DNA of 25,834 bases. It comes from Candidatus Micrarchaeia archaeon (lineage in GTDB: Archaea; Micrarchaeota; Micrarchaeia; Anstonellales; Bilamarchaeaceae). Below the pieces are notes generated by a model, which was given only the letters and a program-made list of their open reading frames with translations, ran no database searches and was not told the DNA's origin. Numbering within the stretch: position 1 is the stretch's first letter; every line of letters begins with the position of its first letter. The DNA lies in contig JBAZLI010000003.1 in NCBI GenBank assembly GCA_041650355.1, positions 1 to 25,834 of the forward strand, given 5' to 3'. The position numbers and the translations under genes were made by a program. Shown here in pieces: positions 8,499 to 14,466 of this stretch.

Positions 8499-9824
8499 AT
8501 GTACTCTTCAAAGATTTCCGCGATGCTGAAGAAGGCAGGGATTTCCATAGGCGACCTAGTGAGAATTGAAAAAGCCGGCCACACCCACGAAGGCATACTC
8601 ATGCCCCGCGCAGGAGAGAGCGATGAGCTGGTGCTCAAGCTCGAAACCGGCTACAACATAGGGATAACTCTTGAAGGCGCGAAGATGGTCCTGATAGAAA
8701 AAACTCCAAAGAAACCCGAACCCAGCGAGAAATCCCATCCTCGCGGCGAAATCGCGATTCTCGGCTGCGGAGGCACCATCTCTTCGAAAGTGGACTACAA
8801 GACCGGCGCAGTTTCCCCTGCATTGAGCCCTGAGGACATTTCCAAATCCTTTCCGCTCCTTAATTCAATAACCTCTTTTCACACTCTTTCCCTTTTCCAG
8901 CTCCTCTCCGAAGACATGACAGTGGGGCACTGGAAGAAAGCCGCAGAAGCTGTCGCAGAAGAAATCAAGCAGGGCTCCAAGGGCGTCGTGCTCATGCACG
9001 GAACGGACACGATGCATTACACTTCAGCCGCGCTGAGCTTCGCGCTCCAAAATCTCCCGGTTCCAGTAGTGTTCGTGGGCTCCCAGCGTTCTGCGGACCG
9101 GCCGAGCAGCGACAACGAGCAGAACCTCCTGAACGCGGCACTCGTTGCGAAATCCGGCATCGCGCACGCGGGGATATGCATGCACGCTAATTCCAGCGAC
9201 GATTTCTCCTATTTCCATTTGGGAACAAAGGCGAGGAAAATGCACACTTCCCGCAGGGACGCGTTCAAGTCCATAAACTCCCTGCCGCTCGCAAAAGCAG
9301 ACTACAAGACAGGCAAAGTCGAGCCGCTCATCCAGGATTACAGCAGGCGCGACGAGAAAAGAAAGCTTGAGATGCACAACCACTTCTCTGATAAAGTGGG
9401 AATGCTTTACATGCACCCTGGCATAGACCCTAAACTTGTAGAGGCGTTCTCCGAATATGACGGTTTGGTGCTCGTGGGGACCGGCCTGGGACACATGCCT
9501 GCAAACCTCGGGAACGACAAAATGAGCAAAAGCCTTGTTCCCGCAGTGAAATCACTTATTGATTCCGGAATCCCGACCGTGATGAGCTCCCAGACGATTT
9601 ACGGGAGGATAAACATGGACATCTACTCGACAGGCCGCGCGCTCCAGCAGGCGGGGGTCATAGGCAACGGCGCTGACTGGACTCCTGAAACCGCGTTCGT
9701 CAAATTGAGCTGGGTTCTCGGGAAAGAGAAGAAGATGGAAAAAGTGAAGGAGCTGATGATGAAAAACATCGCGGGGGAAATAAGCGAGCGCACGAATTAC
9801 GAGGAAAAATTCATTGATATCTAA
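8499..9824 (+). CDS. gatD: Glutamyl-tRNA(Gln) amidotransferase subunit D
   Basis: GatD is the asparaginase-like glutaminase subunit that delivers ammonia to GatE. The 441-aa protein has the archaeal N-terminal beta-barrel domain (about residues 1-80, containing GDLVRIEKAGHTHEGILMPR). The L-asparaginase fold follows, with GCGGTISSKVDY (Thr93 as the candidate nucleophile) and LMHGTDTMHYT (residues 165-175, second Thr-Asp catalytic pair). GSQRSADRPSSDN is the usual GatD-type continuation, distinguishing it from plain asparaginase. It is leaderless by spacing from the TTTAAA box. Its last codons overlap by 4 nt the end of the small gene on the opposite strand. Confidence 0.95.
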   Translation: MYSSKISAMLKKAGISIGDLVRIEKAGHTHEGILMPRAGESDELVLKLETGYNIGITLEGAKMVLIEKTPKKPEPSEKSHPRGEIAILGCGGTISSKVDYKTGAVSPALSPEDISKSFPLLNSITSFHTLSLFQLLSEDMTVGHWKKAAEAVAEEIKQGSKGVVLMHGTDTMHYTSAALSFALQNLPVPVVFVGSQRSADRPSSDNEQNLLNAALVAKSGIAHAGICMHANSSDDFSYFHLGTKARKMHTSRRDAFKSINSLPLAKADYKTGKVEPLIQDYSRRDEKRKLEMHNHFSDKVGMLYMHPGIDPKLVEAFSEYDGLVLVGTGLGHMPANLGNDKMSKSLVPAVKSLIDSGIPTVMSSQTIYGRINMDIYSTGRALQQAGVIGNGADWTPETAFVKLSWVLGKEKKMEKVKELMMKNIAGEISERTNYEEKFIDI

Positions 9825-9946
9825 CCTTTCCATCCGCCATCTATTTCACGCATGATCTTTTGCGTGCTCTTCTTTGATTTGAATGTGCCTGCCAGCTTCT
9901 TTAGCTTAATTATTTTTTTGTCAGGTTTTTCCTGCTTCTGGCCCAT
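9821..9946 (-). CDS. Small basic protein downstream of nurA, antitoxin-like
   Basis: A 41-codon frame starts 4 nt after the nurA stop and ends inside the gatD stop region. The product starts MGQKQEKPDKKIIKLKKL and continues AGTFKSKKSTQKIMREIDGGWKG. It is strongly basic, with a short KL-AG-FKSKKS...I-REI--GW pattern that resembles the C-terminal half of some archaeal VapB-type antitoxins. No toxin gene adjoins it. The tight coupling to nurA and lack of internal stops favour a real gene, but 41 codons can occur by chance. Function is unknown. Confidence 0.5.
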   Translation of the reverse strand: MGQKQEKPDKKIIKLKKLAGTFKSKKSTQKIMREIDGGWKG

Positions 9947-9950
9947 CCAA

Positions 9951-10967
9951 TCATCTAAAGGGCCTTGAATTTCTTCTCAGTGGCATCATCCCGAATCCGC
10001 TCTGCATCGCAAGGCTCTTCTGCGCCCTCTCCAGCTCCAGCGGGTCAAGCGCAGCCCTCAAATCCGCCTCGATGAGCACCGCAGGATACGCGTAGCTCCT
10101 GTTTATCCTGGAAAGCGAATACACGAACGACGCAATCCCGCTGAAATCAGGGGAAAAGAATTCCACCCTGAGCGGCCTGTCCCCTTCCACGGGCTTCAGG
10201 TACATCGCGTTCAGCGCAGACCCGTATTCCCCGAAATCCCTGAGCACCGAGTGCCTCTTTGCATCCGCAGTATATTTGAAAGCGAAAGTGCGCTCCCCTT
10301 CCCTGAGCAAATGGCTCAGGAAAACAGAATCCGAAGTGTGCACGTCCACCTCCGCTCTCACTATATCCACGAACCTTTTCGCCCTGCTGTCCTTTATCAC
10401 TCCCACCATTTCGCATTTCCCTTCCTTCGCGCTCTCAAAAAGTTTTCTGTACAATCTCACCAGATTGTGATACTCATACGCAATGTCACTGTCATCCGGA
10501 GGCTTGTCCGAAGGGAGCGGAACCAGCGAGCCGTCCATGAGCATGAACTTCGGACTCTTTTTCTCAATCGCATCAATCGCGCACTCGATTTCCTTCCTTA
10601 GCCTGAACAGCGACCTGAACGCCATCACCTCGCGCTCATCCAATCCCAACTTTATTTCGTAATCCGGCTCCGGGAACGCGTTGGGCAGGTACTCGTGCGA
10701 AACCAGACCAGAATTGTTGTAATCAAAAAGCGCAGCCGCGGCCCTTGCAATCACCAAATCCGTCCCGTGCATTTCCTGGGCCAATAAACCGCCATCCACA
10801 GCGCCCACCAATCCATCCACTTTCACTTCCTTGAGCGGATGCACAAGCTCCTTTTCCAGCGCCTCGACAAAAACGTGGTTTGCCACCCTGAATTTCGCGG
10901 CTTTCCCCCTGATTTCATCCTCCATCGCACGTATGTGCTCAGCCGCGGCCTTGATTTTTTCGAGCAT
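9951..10967 (-). CDS. nurA: NurA-domain 5'-3' nuclease
   Basis: NurA is a manganese-dependent nuclease that works with the HerA translocase in archaeal double-strand-break end resection. The 338-aa product shows the first acidic motif GAVDGG (Asp58) after a helical N-terminus. LMDGSLVPLPSD follows near residue 147 with another conserved acid, and a C-terminal YPAVLIEADLRA block carries the late acidic residues of the family. No herA, mre11 or rad50 is in the window, unlike the usual archaeal cluster. It is divergent from pth2 and is followed directly by the small 41-aa gene. Confidence 0.85.
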   Translation of the reverse strand: MLEKIKAAAEHIRAMEDEIRGKAAKFRVANHVFVEALEKELVHPLKEVKVDGLVGAVDGGLLAQEMHGTDLVIARAAAALFDYNNSGLVSHEYLPNAFPEPDYEIKLGLDEREVMAFRSLFRLRKEIECAIDAIEKKSPKFMLMDGSLVPLPSDKPPDDSDIAYEYHNLVRLYRKLFESAKEGKCEMVGVIKDSRAKRFVDIVRAEVDVHTSDSVFLSHLLREGERTFAFKYTADAKRHSVLRDFGEYGSALNAMYLKPVEGDRPLRVEFFSPDFSGIASFVYSLSRINRSYAYPAVLIEADLRAALDPLELERAQKSLAMQSGFGMMPLRRNSRPFR

Positions 10968-10969
10968 AG

Positions 10970-10999
10970 TTTTAAATTCCGATTATAAGTTATTAACCC
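10970..10999. promoter_or_regulatory. Divergent nurA/pth2 promoter region
   Basis: Only 34 bp separate the two start codons. TTTAAATT at 10971-10978 is about 28 nt before the pth2 ATG. On the other strand GGGTTAATAACTTATAATC places TTAATAA about 26 nt before the nurA ATG. The two TATA-like boxes sit side by side and no ribosome-binding sites are seen, so both genes look leaderless. Confidence 0.5.
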
Positions 11000-11001
11000 T
11001 T

Positions 11002-11388
11002 ATGGGCATTCTCGATTCCCTCAGGGCAAAAAATTCGGATTTGAAGCAGGCGATAGTGGTGCGCACTGATTTGGAGATGGGCAAAGGCAAGGCAAGCGCC
11101 CAGGTCGCGCACGCCTCGCTCTCCTCTTATATAGATGTAGAGCATACCGACCATTCAATCGCGGAAAAATGGATTGACGAGGGGATGAAGAAGATAGTAT
11201 TGAAAGTGAAGGACGAAAAAGAGCTTTTCCTGTATTTCCAGCACGCCAAGGACGCAGGGCTTCCGGTTTCCATAATAAGGGATGCAGGCCTTACACAAAT
11301 AGAAAGCGGAAGCGCCACATGCTTCGCCATCGGCCCCGCACCTTCATCAGACATAGACAAGATAGTGGGAAAGCTCAAGCTCCTCTGA
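11002..11388 (+). CDS. pth2: Peptidyl-tRNA hydrolase, Pth2 type
   Basis: Pth2 releases peptides from prematurely dissociated peptidyl-tRNA; this is the archaeal/eukaryotic type. The 128-aa protein contains KQAIVVRTDLEMGKGKASAQVAHAS, with the conserved Lys, GKGK and Q-AHAS active-site elements, and ends with the family pattern DAGLTQIESGSATCFAIGPAP. About 10 extra residues precede the core fold. ATG 11002 is chosen because the upstream open frame is antisense to nurA and because TTTAAA lies 28 nt before it. Confidence 0.96.
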   Translation: MGILDSLRAKNSDLKQAIVVRTDLEMGKGKASAQVAHASLSSYIDVEHTDHSIAEKWIDEGMKKIVLKVKDEKELFLYFQHAKDAGLPVSIIRDAGLTQIESGSATCFAIGPAPSSDIDKIVGKLKLL

Positions 11389-11413
11389 TGCGTGCTTTCG
11401 CTGCCTCCACGGG

Positions 11414-11426
11414 CTTATTTTTAATC
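11414..11426 (+). promoter_or_regulatory. Probable TATA box of the dcd operon
   Basis: CTTATTTTTAATC is centred about 27 nt before the dcd ATG at 11447 in the 58-bp gap after pth2. This suggests an independent, leaderless transcript for dcd and the two tightly spaced genes behind it. Confidence 0.45.
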
Positions 11427-11446
11427 ATTTGGCGCCTAATCCATCC

Positions 11447-11962
11447 ATGATACTTTCCGACAAGGACATAATGGCGTACATGCGCAAGGGCGCGATAAAA
11501 ATCCGGCCTTTCAGGAAAGAGCAGCTCGGAACCGCGAGCGTGGACCTCACCCTTTCAGGCAAATGGGAATTCTTCAAGAAGAAGCTCCTCGGAGCCCAGG
11601 TGGACTTGGAAAAAGTGCCTTTCCGTGAGGCAGTTGAAAAAGTGCATGCGGATTACGCCATCCTGGAGCCGGGGCAGATTGTGCTCGCGGAAACCCTGGA
11701 GAAAATCACGCTACCGGCAAACATAATGGGCAAGCTCGAAGGCAGGAGCAGGTACGCGCGCATGGGCCTCTCAGTGCACATCACGTCCGCGATAGTGCAG
11801 CCCGGCTCCAGCAACCACCAAATCCTTGAAATACTGAATTCAGCCCCGTTCGCAATAGTCCTGCACAAGGGAATGCGCCTCTCCCAGATTGTTTTCCACG
11901 AACTGAAGAGCCCGAGCTCGAAGCCCTACGCGAAATTCGGAAGCATAGCGAGAAACCAGTGA
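11447..11962 (+). CDS. dcd: dCTP deaminase family protein
   Basis: The 171-aa product belongs to the trimeric dCTP deaminase/dUTPase fold, which makes dUTP (or dUMP) for thymidylate synthesis. It starts MILSDKDIMAYM, has GTASVDLTLSG, and shows the core EGRSRYARMGLSVHIT followed by QPGSSNHQILEILNS. Glu129 in ILEIL matches the general-base Glu of Dcd, and GRS is the phosphate-binding motif. It is shorter than the E. coli enzyme but typical for archaeal and bifunctional forms. Whether it also has diphosphatase activity cannot be judged. It is 4 nt from the next gene. Confidence 0.88.
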   Translation: MILSDKDIMAYMRKGAIKIRPFRKEQLGTASVDLTLSGKWEFFKKKLLGAQVDLEKVPFREAVEKVHADYAILEPGQIVLAETLEKITLPANIMGKLEGRSRYARMGLSVHITSAIVQPGSSNHQILEILNSAPFAIVLHKGMRLSQIVFHELKSPSSKPYAKFGSIARNQ

Positions 11963-11966
11963 GCGC

Positions 11967-12506
11967 ATGGAAGAAAAATGGAAGGGCGCAGCCGAAATCC
12001 TGCTCGCAGCCTTATTGGCGTTTTTCTCGTTTCTGCTCAGTCCCTGGCTCGCCCAGAACTTCGCGCCGTTTGGCTACGTGGGCGTTTTCCTTTTCTCCGT
12101 CTTCGCGTCTGCGACAATTTTTCTCCCTGTCCCATCCTGGATCCTGGTGTTCTCGCTTGCCCAATCTTTCAACCCTCTGCTCCTTGGCATATCCGCCGGC
12201 CTGGGTTCGGGCATTGGCGAGCTCAGCGGCTACCTTGCCGGGCGCGGAGGAAAATACCTGATCGGCGGCGACAAGACCGCATTTTTCGAGGAACATAAAA
12301 AATGGATAGTGAAAGCCGAGTTCCCCACCTTATTCATCGTGTCGTTCCTGCCCAATCCTTTTTTCGACATAGCCGGAGTCGCCGCAGGAATCCTTAACGT
12401 TCCGCTCTGGCGCTTCCTTCTGGCAGTGGTGCTGGGAAAAATCCTGCGGTTCACCCTGCTTGCATATTTCGGAATCCAGATTCTCGGAGCCTTCGGGCTG
12501 ATGTGA
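11967..12506 (+). CDS. VTT/DedA-family membrane protein
   Basis: This 179-aa protein has four to five hydrophobic helices and the VTT (SNARE-associated Golgi/DedA) pattern. It opens with a helical hairpin, and a reentrant-type segment follows in ASATIFLPVPSWILVF. GSGIGELSGYLAGRGGKYL carries the conserved Gly-Glu-Gly-Tyr block. FLPNPFFDIAGVAAGILNVP corresponds to the R/FxPxPxxDxxGxxAG motif of YqaA-like members. Such proteins scramble or transport lipid carriers in the membrane. It lies in a 4-nt-spaced run between dcd and a HAD phosphatase, so it may have a lipid or polyprenyl-phosphate recycling role, which is inference. Confidence 0.8.
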   Translation: MEEKWKGAAEILLAALLAFFSFLLSPWLAQNFAPFGYVGVFLFSVFASATIFLPVPSWILVFSLAQSFNPLLLGISAGLGSGIGELSGYLAGRGGKYLIGGDKTAFFEEHKKWIVKAEFPTLFIVSFLPNPFFDIAGVAAGILNVPLWRFLLAVVLGKILRFTLLAYFGIQILGAFGLM

Positions 12507-12510
12507 CCGC

Positions 12511-13080
12511 ATGCCCAAATTAGTAATCCTGGACCTGGACGAAACCCTGCTCCGCATTCCAGCGGACTGGGAGAAAGTAATGGCAGAAGTGATTGAATAC
12601 GGCAGAAGCCAGGGCGCCGCGTTCAACCCTTCCGACCAGGTAATCCCGCTCTCCTCCGCAGTTTCCAGCACGCCTGAGCGCAAATTGGAAGTGGATTCCA
12701 TATGGCGCAGGCACGAACTCTCTTCAATTGAAAAATCCGGCGTCGTGCGCTACGCGAAAGCCGAGAGTTTCGTGAAAAAAATGAAGAAGCGCGGCATGCT
12801 TCTCGCGATAGCCTCGAACAACACCCACGCAACCGCGGAGAAGGCGCTGGCTCTCGCTGGGCTCTCGCAGTTTTTCGACTTAATAGTGTGCAGGGACGAC
12901 GTTCATGAAACAAAGCCCGGCCCGGAGATGCTCCTCAGAATCCTGGACAGGTTCGGAATCGCAAAAGAAGAAGCTGTTTTCATAGGCAACAGCGAGACGA
13001 GCGACGCACCTGCAGGAAAAGCCGCAGGCGTAAGAACGCTCATAGTGAAGCCGGATTCCGCATTCCCGCAAATTGAATAA
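12511..13080 (+). CDS. HAD-superfamily hydrolase
   Basis: The 189-aa protein has all HAD motifs. VILDLDETLLR holds the nucleophile Asp8 and Asp10, LLAIASNNTHA is motif II, the Lys in VHETKPGPEM is motif III, and FIGNSETSDAPAGKAAG is motif IV. A helical cap sits between motifs I and II as in phosphoglycolate-phosphatase-like subclass I enzymes. The substrate cannot be read from sequence. It starts 4 nt after the VTT membrane protein and is probably the last gene of the dcd operon. Confidence 0.85.
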   Translation: MPKLVILDLDETLLRIPADWEKVMAEVIEYGRSQGAAFNPSDQVIPLSSAVSSTPERKLEVDSIWRRHELSSIEKSGVVRYAKAESFVKKMKKRGMLLAIASNNTHATAEKALALAGLSQFFDLIVCRDDVHETKPGPEMLLRILDRFGIAKEEAVFIGNSETSDAPAGKAAGVRTLIVKPDSAFPQIE

Positions 13081-13146
13081 ATCCTGCCGAAGCGTGTTAA
13101 AATATAGTTTTTTAAGTTCTTCCCCCATATATCTTTTTGTGGGTGG

Positions 13147-13926
13147 ATGGACGCAAAACGTAGCCTAACTAGAAAAGATCCAGGCACTTACAGAGAGGGC
13201 TACAATAGCACCCCTAAACACGGCCCGCTGATTCTCCATCCGCTGCTTGACAGCATGCTCGCCGTGAATCCGGCCCAATTCATAAGCCGGAAGATAGATG
13301 AAACGCTCGTAAAGATTCCGGGCGCTCTCAAAACAGACCAACCGATATGGACGTTTGAAGTCGTAGTTTTTCCAAAGCCCTATGGCGCTTTTGAAAAGGG
13401 CGTGGATATAATAGACCCGATAACAGGCTGGATTTTCCCGTGGATGCAGATACCCGGAAGCGCCTTCGGGGTTAAAGGCATTGCCCTTCAATTCATTCCT
13501 TCCTTATCGGGCAGCGGTGAAGGCACCGTTGTAAGCCCCAGAAATTCAAAAGCCATCATTACGGTGGAAGATTTTATTCAAGGGGCCATGGGCGAGGGAG
13601 CTGTGCATCCAGGCTCTCGTTTGGCCACAGTCAAGGCGGCAACCGGAAATCAGCTTCGCACGCTCAAGCGGCCACCCACCGAAGGAATACGCATTGCAAC
13701 TAGATGTGCATTTGACTGGAATCTCATAAGCCTTGCGGACCATCCGGATAAAGAAAGGTTCTGGCTCGTATTTTTGCAGCCCATCGCCAAATCCATGGTG
13801 CCCGAATCATCCGAACAAAAACCTCCGGATTCCACGTCAAGCAGGATTCCGAAAAGAGTTGACATACAACCCGATTCTGAAGTCGAAGTATTGATGCACG
13901 GGCTTAAAGAAGTACTGGGCAAATGA
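13147..13926 (+). CDS. Unrecognised conserved-looking protein, 259 aa
   Basis: I do not recognise this family. The protein is soluble, with no signal peptide or membrane helix. It has an N-terminal polar stretch with GPLILHPLLDSML, a central beta-rich Gly/Pro-rich part (TFEVVVFPKPYGAFEKG, GWIFPWMQIPGSAFGVKG, SGSGEGTVVSP), and RIATRCAFDWNLISLADHPD before a low-complexity Ser/Pro/Glu linker near residues 218-240. The ATG has GGGTGG just upstream and AT-rich boxes at 13097-13134. Base use is less GC-rich than the neighbours. A hairpin follows the stop. It may be lineage-specific or recently acquired. Confidence 0.75.
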   Translation: MDAKRSLTRKDPGTYREGYNSTPKHGPLILHPLLDSMLAVNPAQFISRKIDETLVKIPGALKTDQPIWTFEVVVFPKPYGAFEKGVDIIDPITGWIFPWMQIPGSAFGVKGIALQFIPSLSGSGEGTVVSPRNSKAIITVEDFIQGAMGEGAVHPGSRLATVKAATGNQLRTLKRPPTEGIRIATRCAFDWNLISLADHPDKERFWLVFLQPIAKSMVPESSEQKPPDSTSSRIPKRVDIQPDSEVEVLMHGLKEVLGK

Positions 13927-13969
13927 GCGCCCGCCCCCTAATCCTGAAAAGAAAAAAGTGCAGGAGTCA

Positions 13970-13987
13970 TTTTGGCTGTTGCCAAAA
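13970..13987 (+). terminator. Hairpin after the 259-aa gene
   Basis: TTTTGGC, TGTT loop, GCCAAAA forms a perfect 7-bp stem 44 nt after the stop, followed by AT-rich sequence (CATTTTAAAAATAAAA). It is placed like a transcription end between this gene and the oppositely oriented tRNA-Leu. The T-rich run 14000-14010 read on the minus strand serves the tRNA. Confidence 0.5.
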
Positions 13988-14010
13988 GTTCCTTCATTTT
14001 AAAAATAAAA

Positions 14011-14137
14011 TGCAGGGAGCAAGATTGTCAGCTTGCTGGCAATTTTTGGTCGCCAGACCAAAGCTTTTGAACTTGCGCAGCTGCTAGAGCACCAGACCCT
14101 GAATCTGGCACGTTTGACCGGGCTCCGCCATCCCTGC
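14011..14137 (-). tRNA. tRNA-Leu(CAG) with an intron in the T-loop
   Basis: Read on the minus strand, the acceptor GCAGGGA (14137-14131) pairs perfectly with TCCCTGC (14018-14012), followed by discriminator A. D-arm GCG/CGT encloses the leucine-type AGCCCGGTCAAA loop. The anticodon stem CCAGA/TCTGG encloses TTCAGGG, giving anticodon CAG (Leu codon CUG). A long variable arm (TGCTCTAGCAGCTGC) follows, as in class II tRNAs. The T-stem halves GCAAG (14076-14072) and CTTGC (14023-14019) are perfect but separated by 48 nt instead of 7, so the T-loop carries about 41 extra nt. No CCA is encoded; TTTTATTTTT follows. Confidence 0.88.
14026..14066 (-). other. Putative 41-nt intron in the tRNA-Leu T-loop
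   Basis: Removing these bases leaves the canonical loop TTCAAAT. The insert begins AAGCTTTGG and ends AAGCTGACA, so its ends can pair (AGCTT with AAGCT). Inside is a perfect 7-bp hairpin TTTGGTC-TGGC-GACCAAA. Exact splice positions are ambiguous by one or two bases because of the A-run, and a strict bulge-helix-bulge motif is not obvious by eye. Confidence 0.7.
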
Positions 14138-14140
14138 ACC

Positions 14141-14213
14141 ATATCCCTTTCTTTTTAGAAAAAAGAAAGGTCTGAGGTCTTTACCCCAAAGAAAAACTAT
14201 CTTTGAGGTTAAT
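14141..14213. repeat. Inverted-repeat element A between tRNA-Gln and tRNA-Leu
   Basis: CATATCCC (from 14140) is followed by an 11-bp stem (CCTTTCTTTTT 14146-14156 with AAAAAGAAAGG 14160-14170, loop AGA). Then come CTGAGG, TTTACCCC and AAAGAAAAAC. The order and wording match element B after tRNA-Ala (15360-15475), which has a longer apex. Read on the minus strand, TCTAAAAAG within the stem is placed about where a TATA box of tRNA-Leu would be. Confidence 0.5.
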
Positions 14214-14218
14214 ATCAA

Positions 14219-14376
14219 TAGCCCCGACCGGATTTTCTCTACTCCCGCTGCCGATAAGCGAACGGGGGTATCCAGGAATAAGGGGGTTCCTTTCAAACAA
14301 AATAAAACCCCCTGTCTTTCGAACCGGTGTCACAAGGTCCAGAGCCTCGTATCCTTGACCGCTAGACTACGGGGCT
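14219..14376 (-). tRNA. tRNA-Gln(CTG) with an intron in the T-loop
   Basis: Minus strand: acceptor AGCCCCG (14376-14370) pairs with CGGGGCT, giving an A1-U72 end pair and discriminator A. D-stem GTCT/GGAT includes two wobble pairs. Anticodon stem CGAGG/CCTTG encloses CTCTGGA, so the anticodon is CUG (Gln codon CAG). T-stem ACCGG (14328-14324) and CCGGT (14231-14227) are perfect but 92 nt apart instead of 7. Joining the exons gives a standard 73-nt tRNA. A1-U72 is the feature by which archaeal GatDE recognises tRNA-Gln, matching gatD and gatE in this window. CCA is not encoded. Confidence 0.88.
14234..14318 (-). other. Putative 85-nt intron in the tRNA-Gln T-loop
   Basis: Removing it leaves TTCGAAT, the canonical T-loop. 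The insert is at the same loop position as in the neighbouring tRNA-Leu. It contains a 7-bp stem GGGGGTT/AACCCCC near its start and a second GC-rich hairpin (CCCG ... CGGG) before an AG-rich 3' end. The junction could lie one base either way. There is no open frame of note inside. Confidence 0.7.
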
Positions 14377-14377
14377 A

Positions 14378-14412
14378 TTGCAGATGACTTACTCTGCAAA
14401 AGTTTTTATATA
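14378..14412. promoter_or_regulatory. Shared TATA box and inverted repeat between tRNA-Gln and the slipin gene
   Basis: TTTTTATATA at 14403-14412 lies about 32 nt before the mature 5' end of tRNA-Gln on the minus strand and can also serve the slipin gene on the plus strand. Between it and the tRNA is TTGCAGA-TGACTTAC-TCTGCAA (14378-14399), a perfect 7-bp inverted repeat that could be an operator or a leader hairpin on the pre-tRNA. Confidence 0.5.
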
Positions 14413-14466
14413 TCCCGCCCCCATCTACAATAAGCAGCAATTACGATTTGTATTGGAGGTGTTCGA

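Noticed and set aside
14072..14137. A plus-strand tRNA-Gln with anticodon CTG
   Set aside because: The anticodon arm reads CCAGA-CCCTGAA-TCTGG with C33 and a G-A mismatch in the D-stem, and no T-arm forms. The minus strand gives a full tRNA-Leu.
14084..14296. 70-codon minus-strand frame
   Set aside because: It runs through tRNA-Leu, element A and tRNA-Gln, which explain the sequence.
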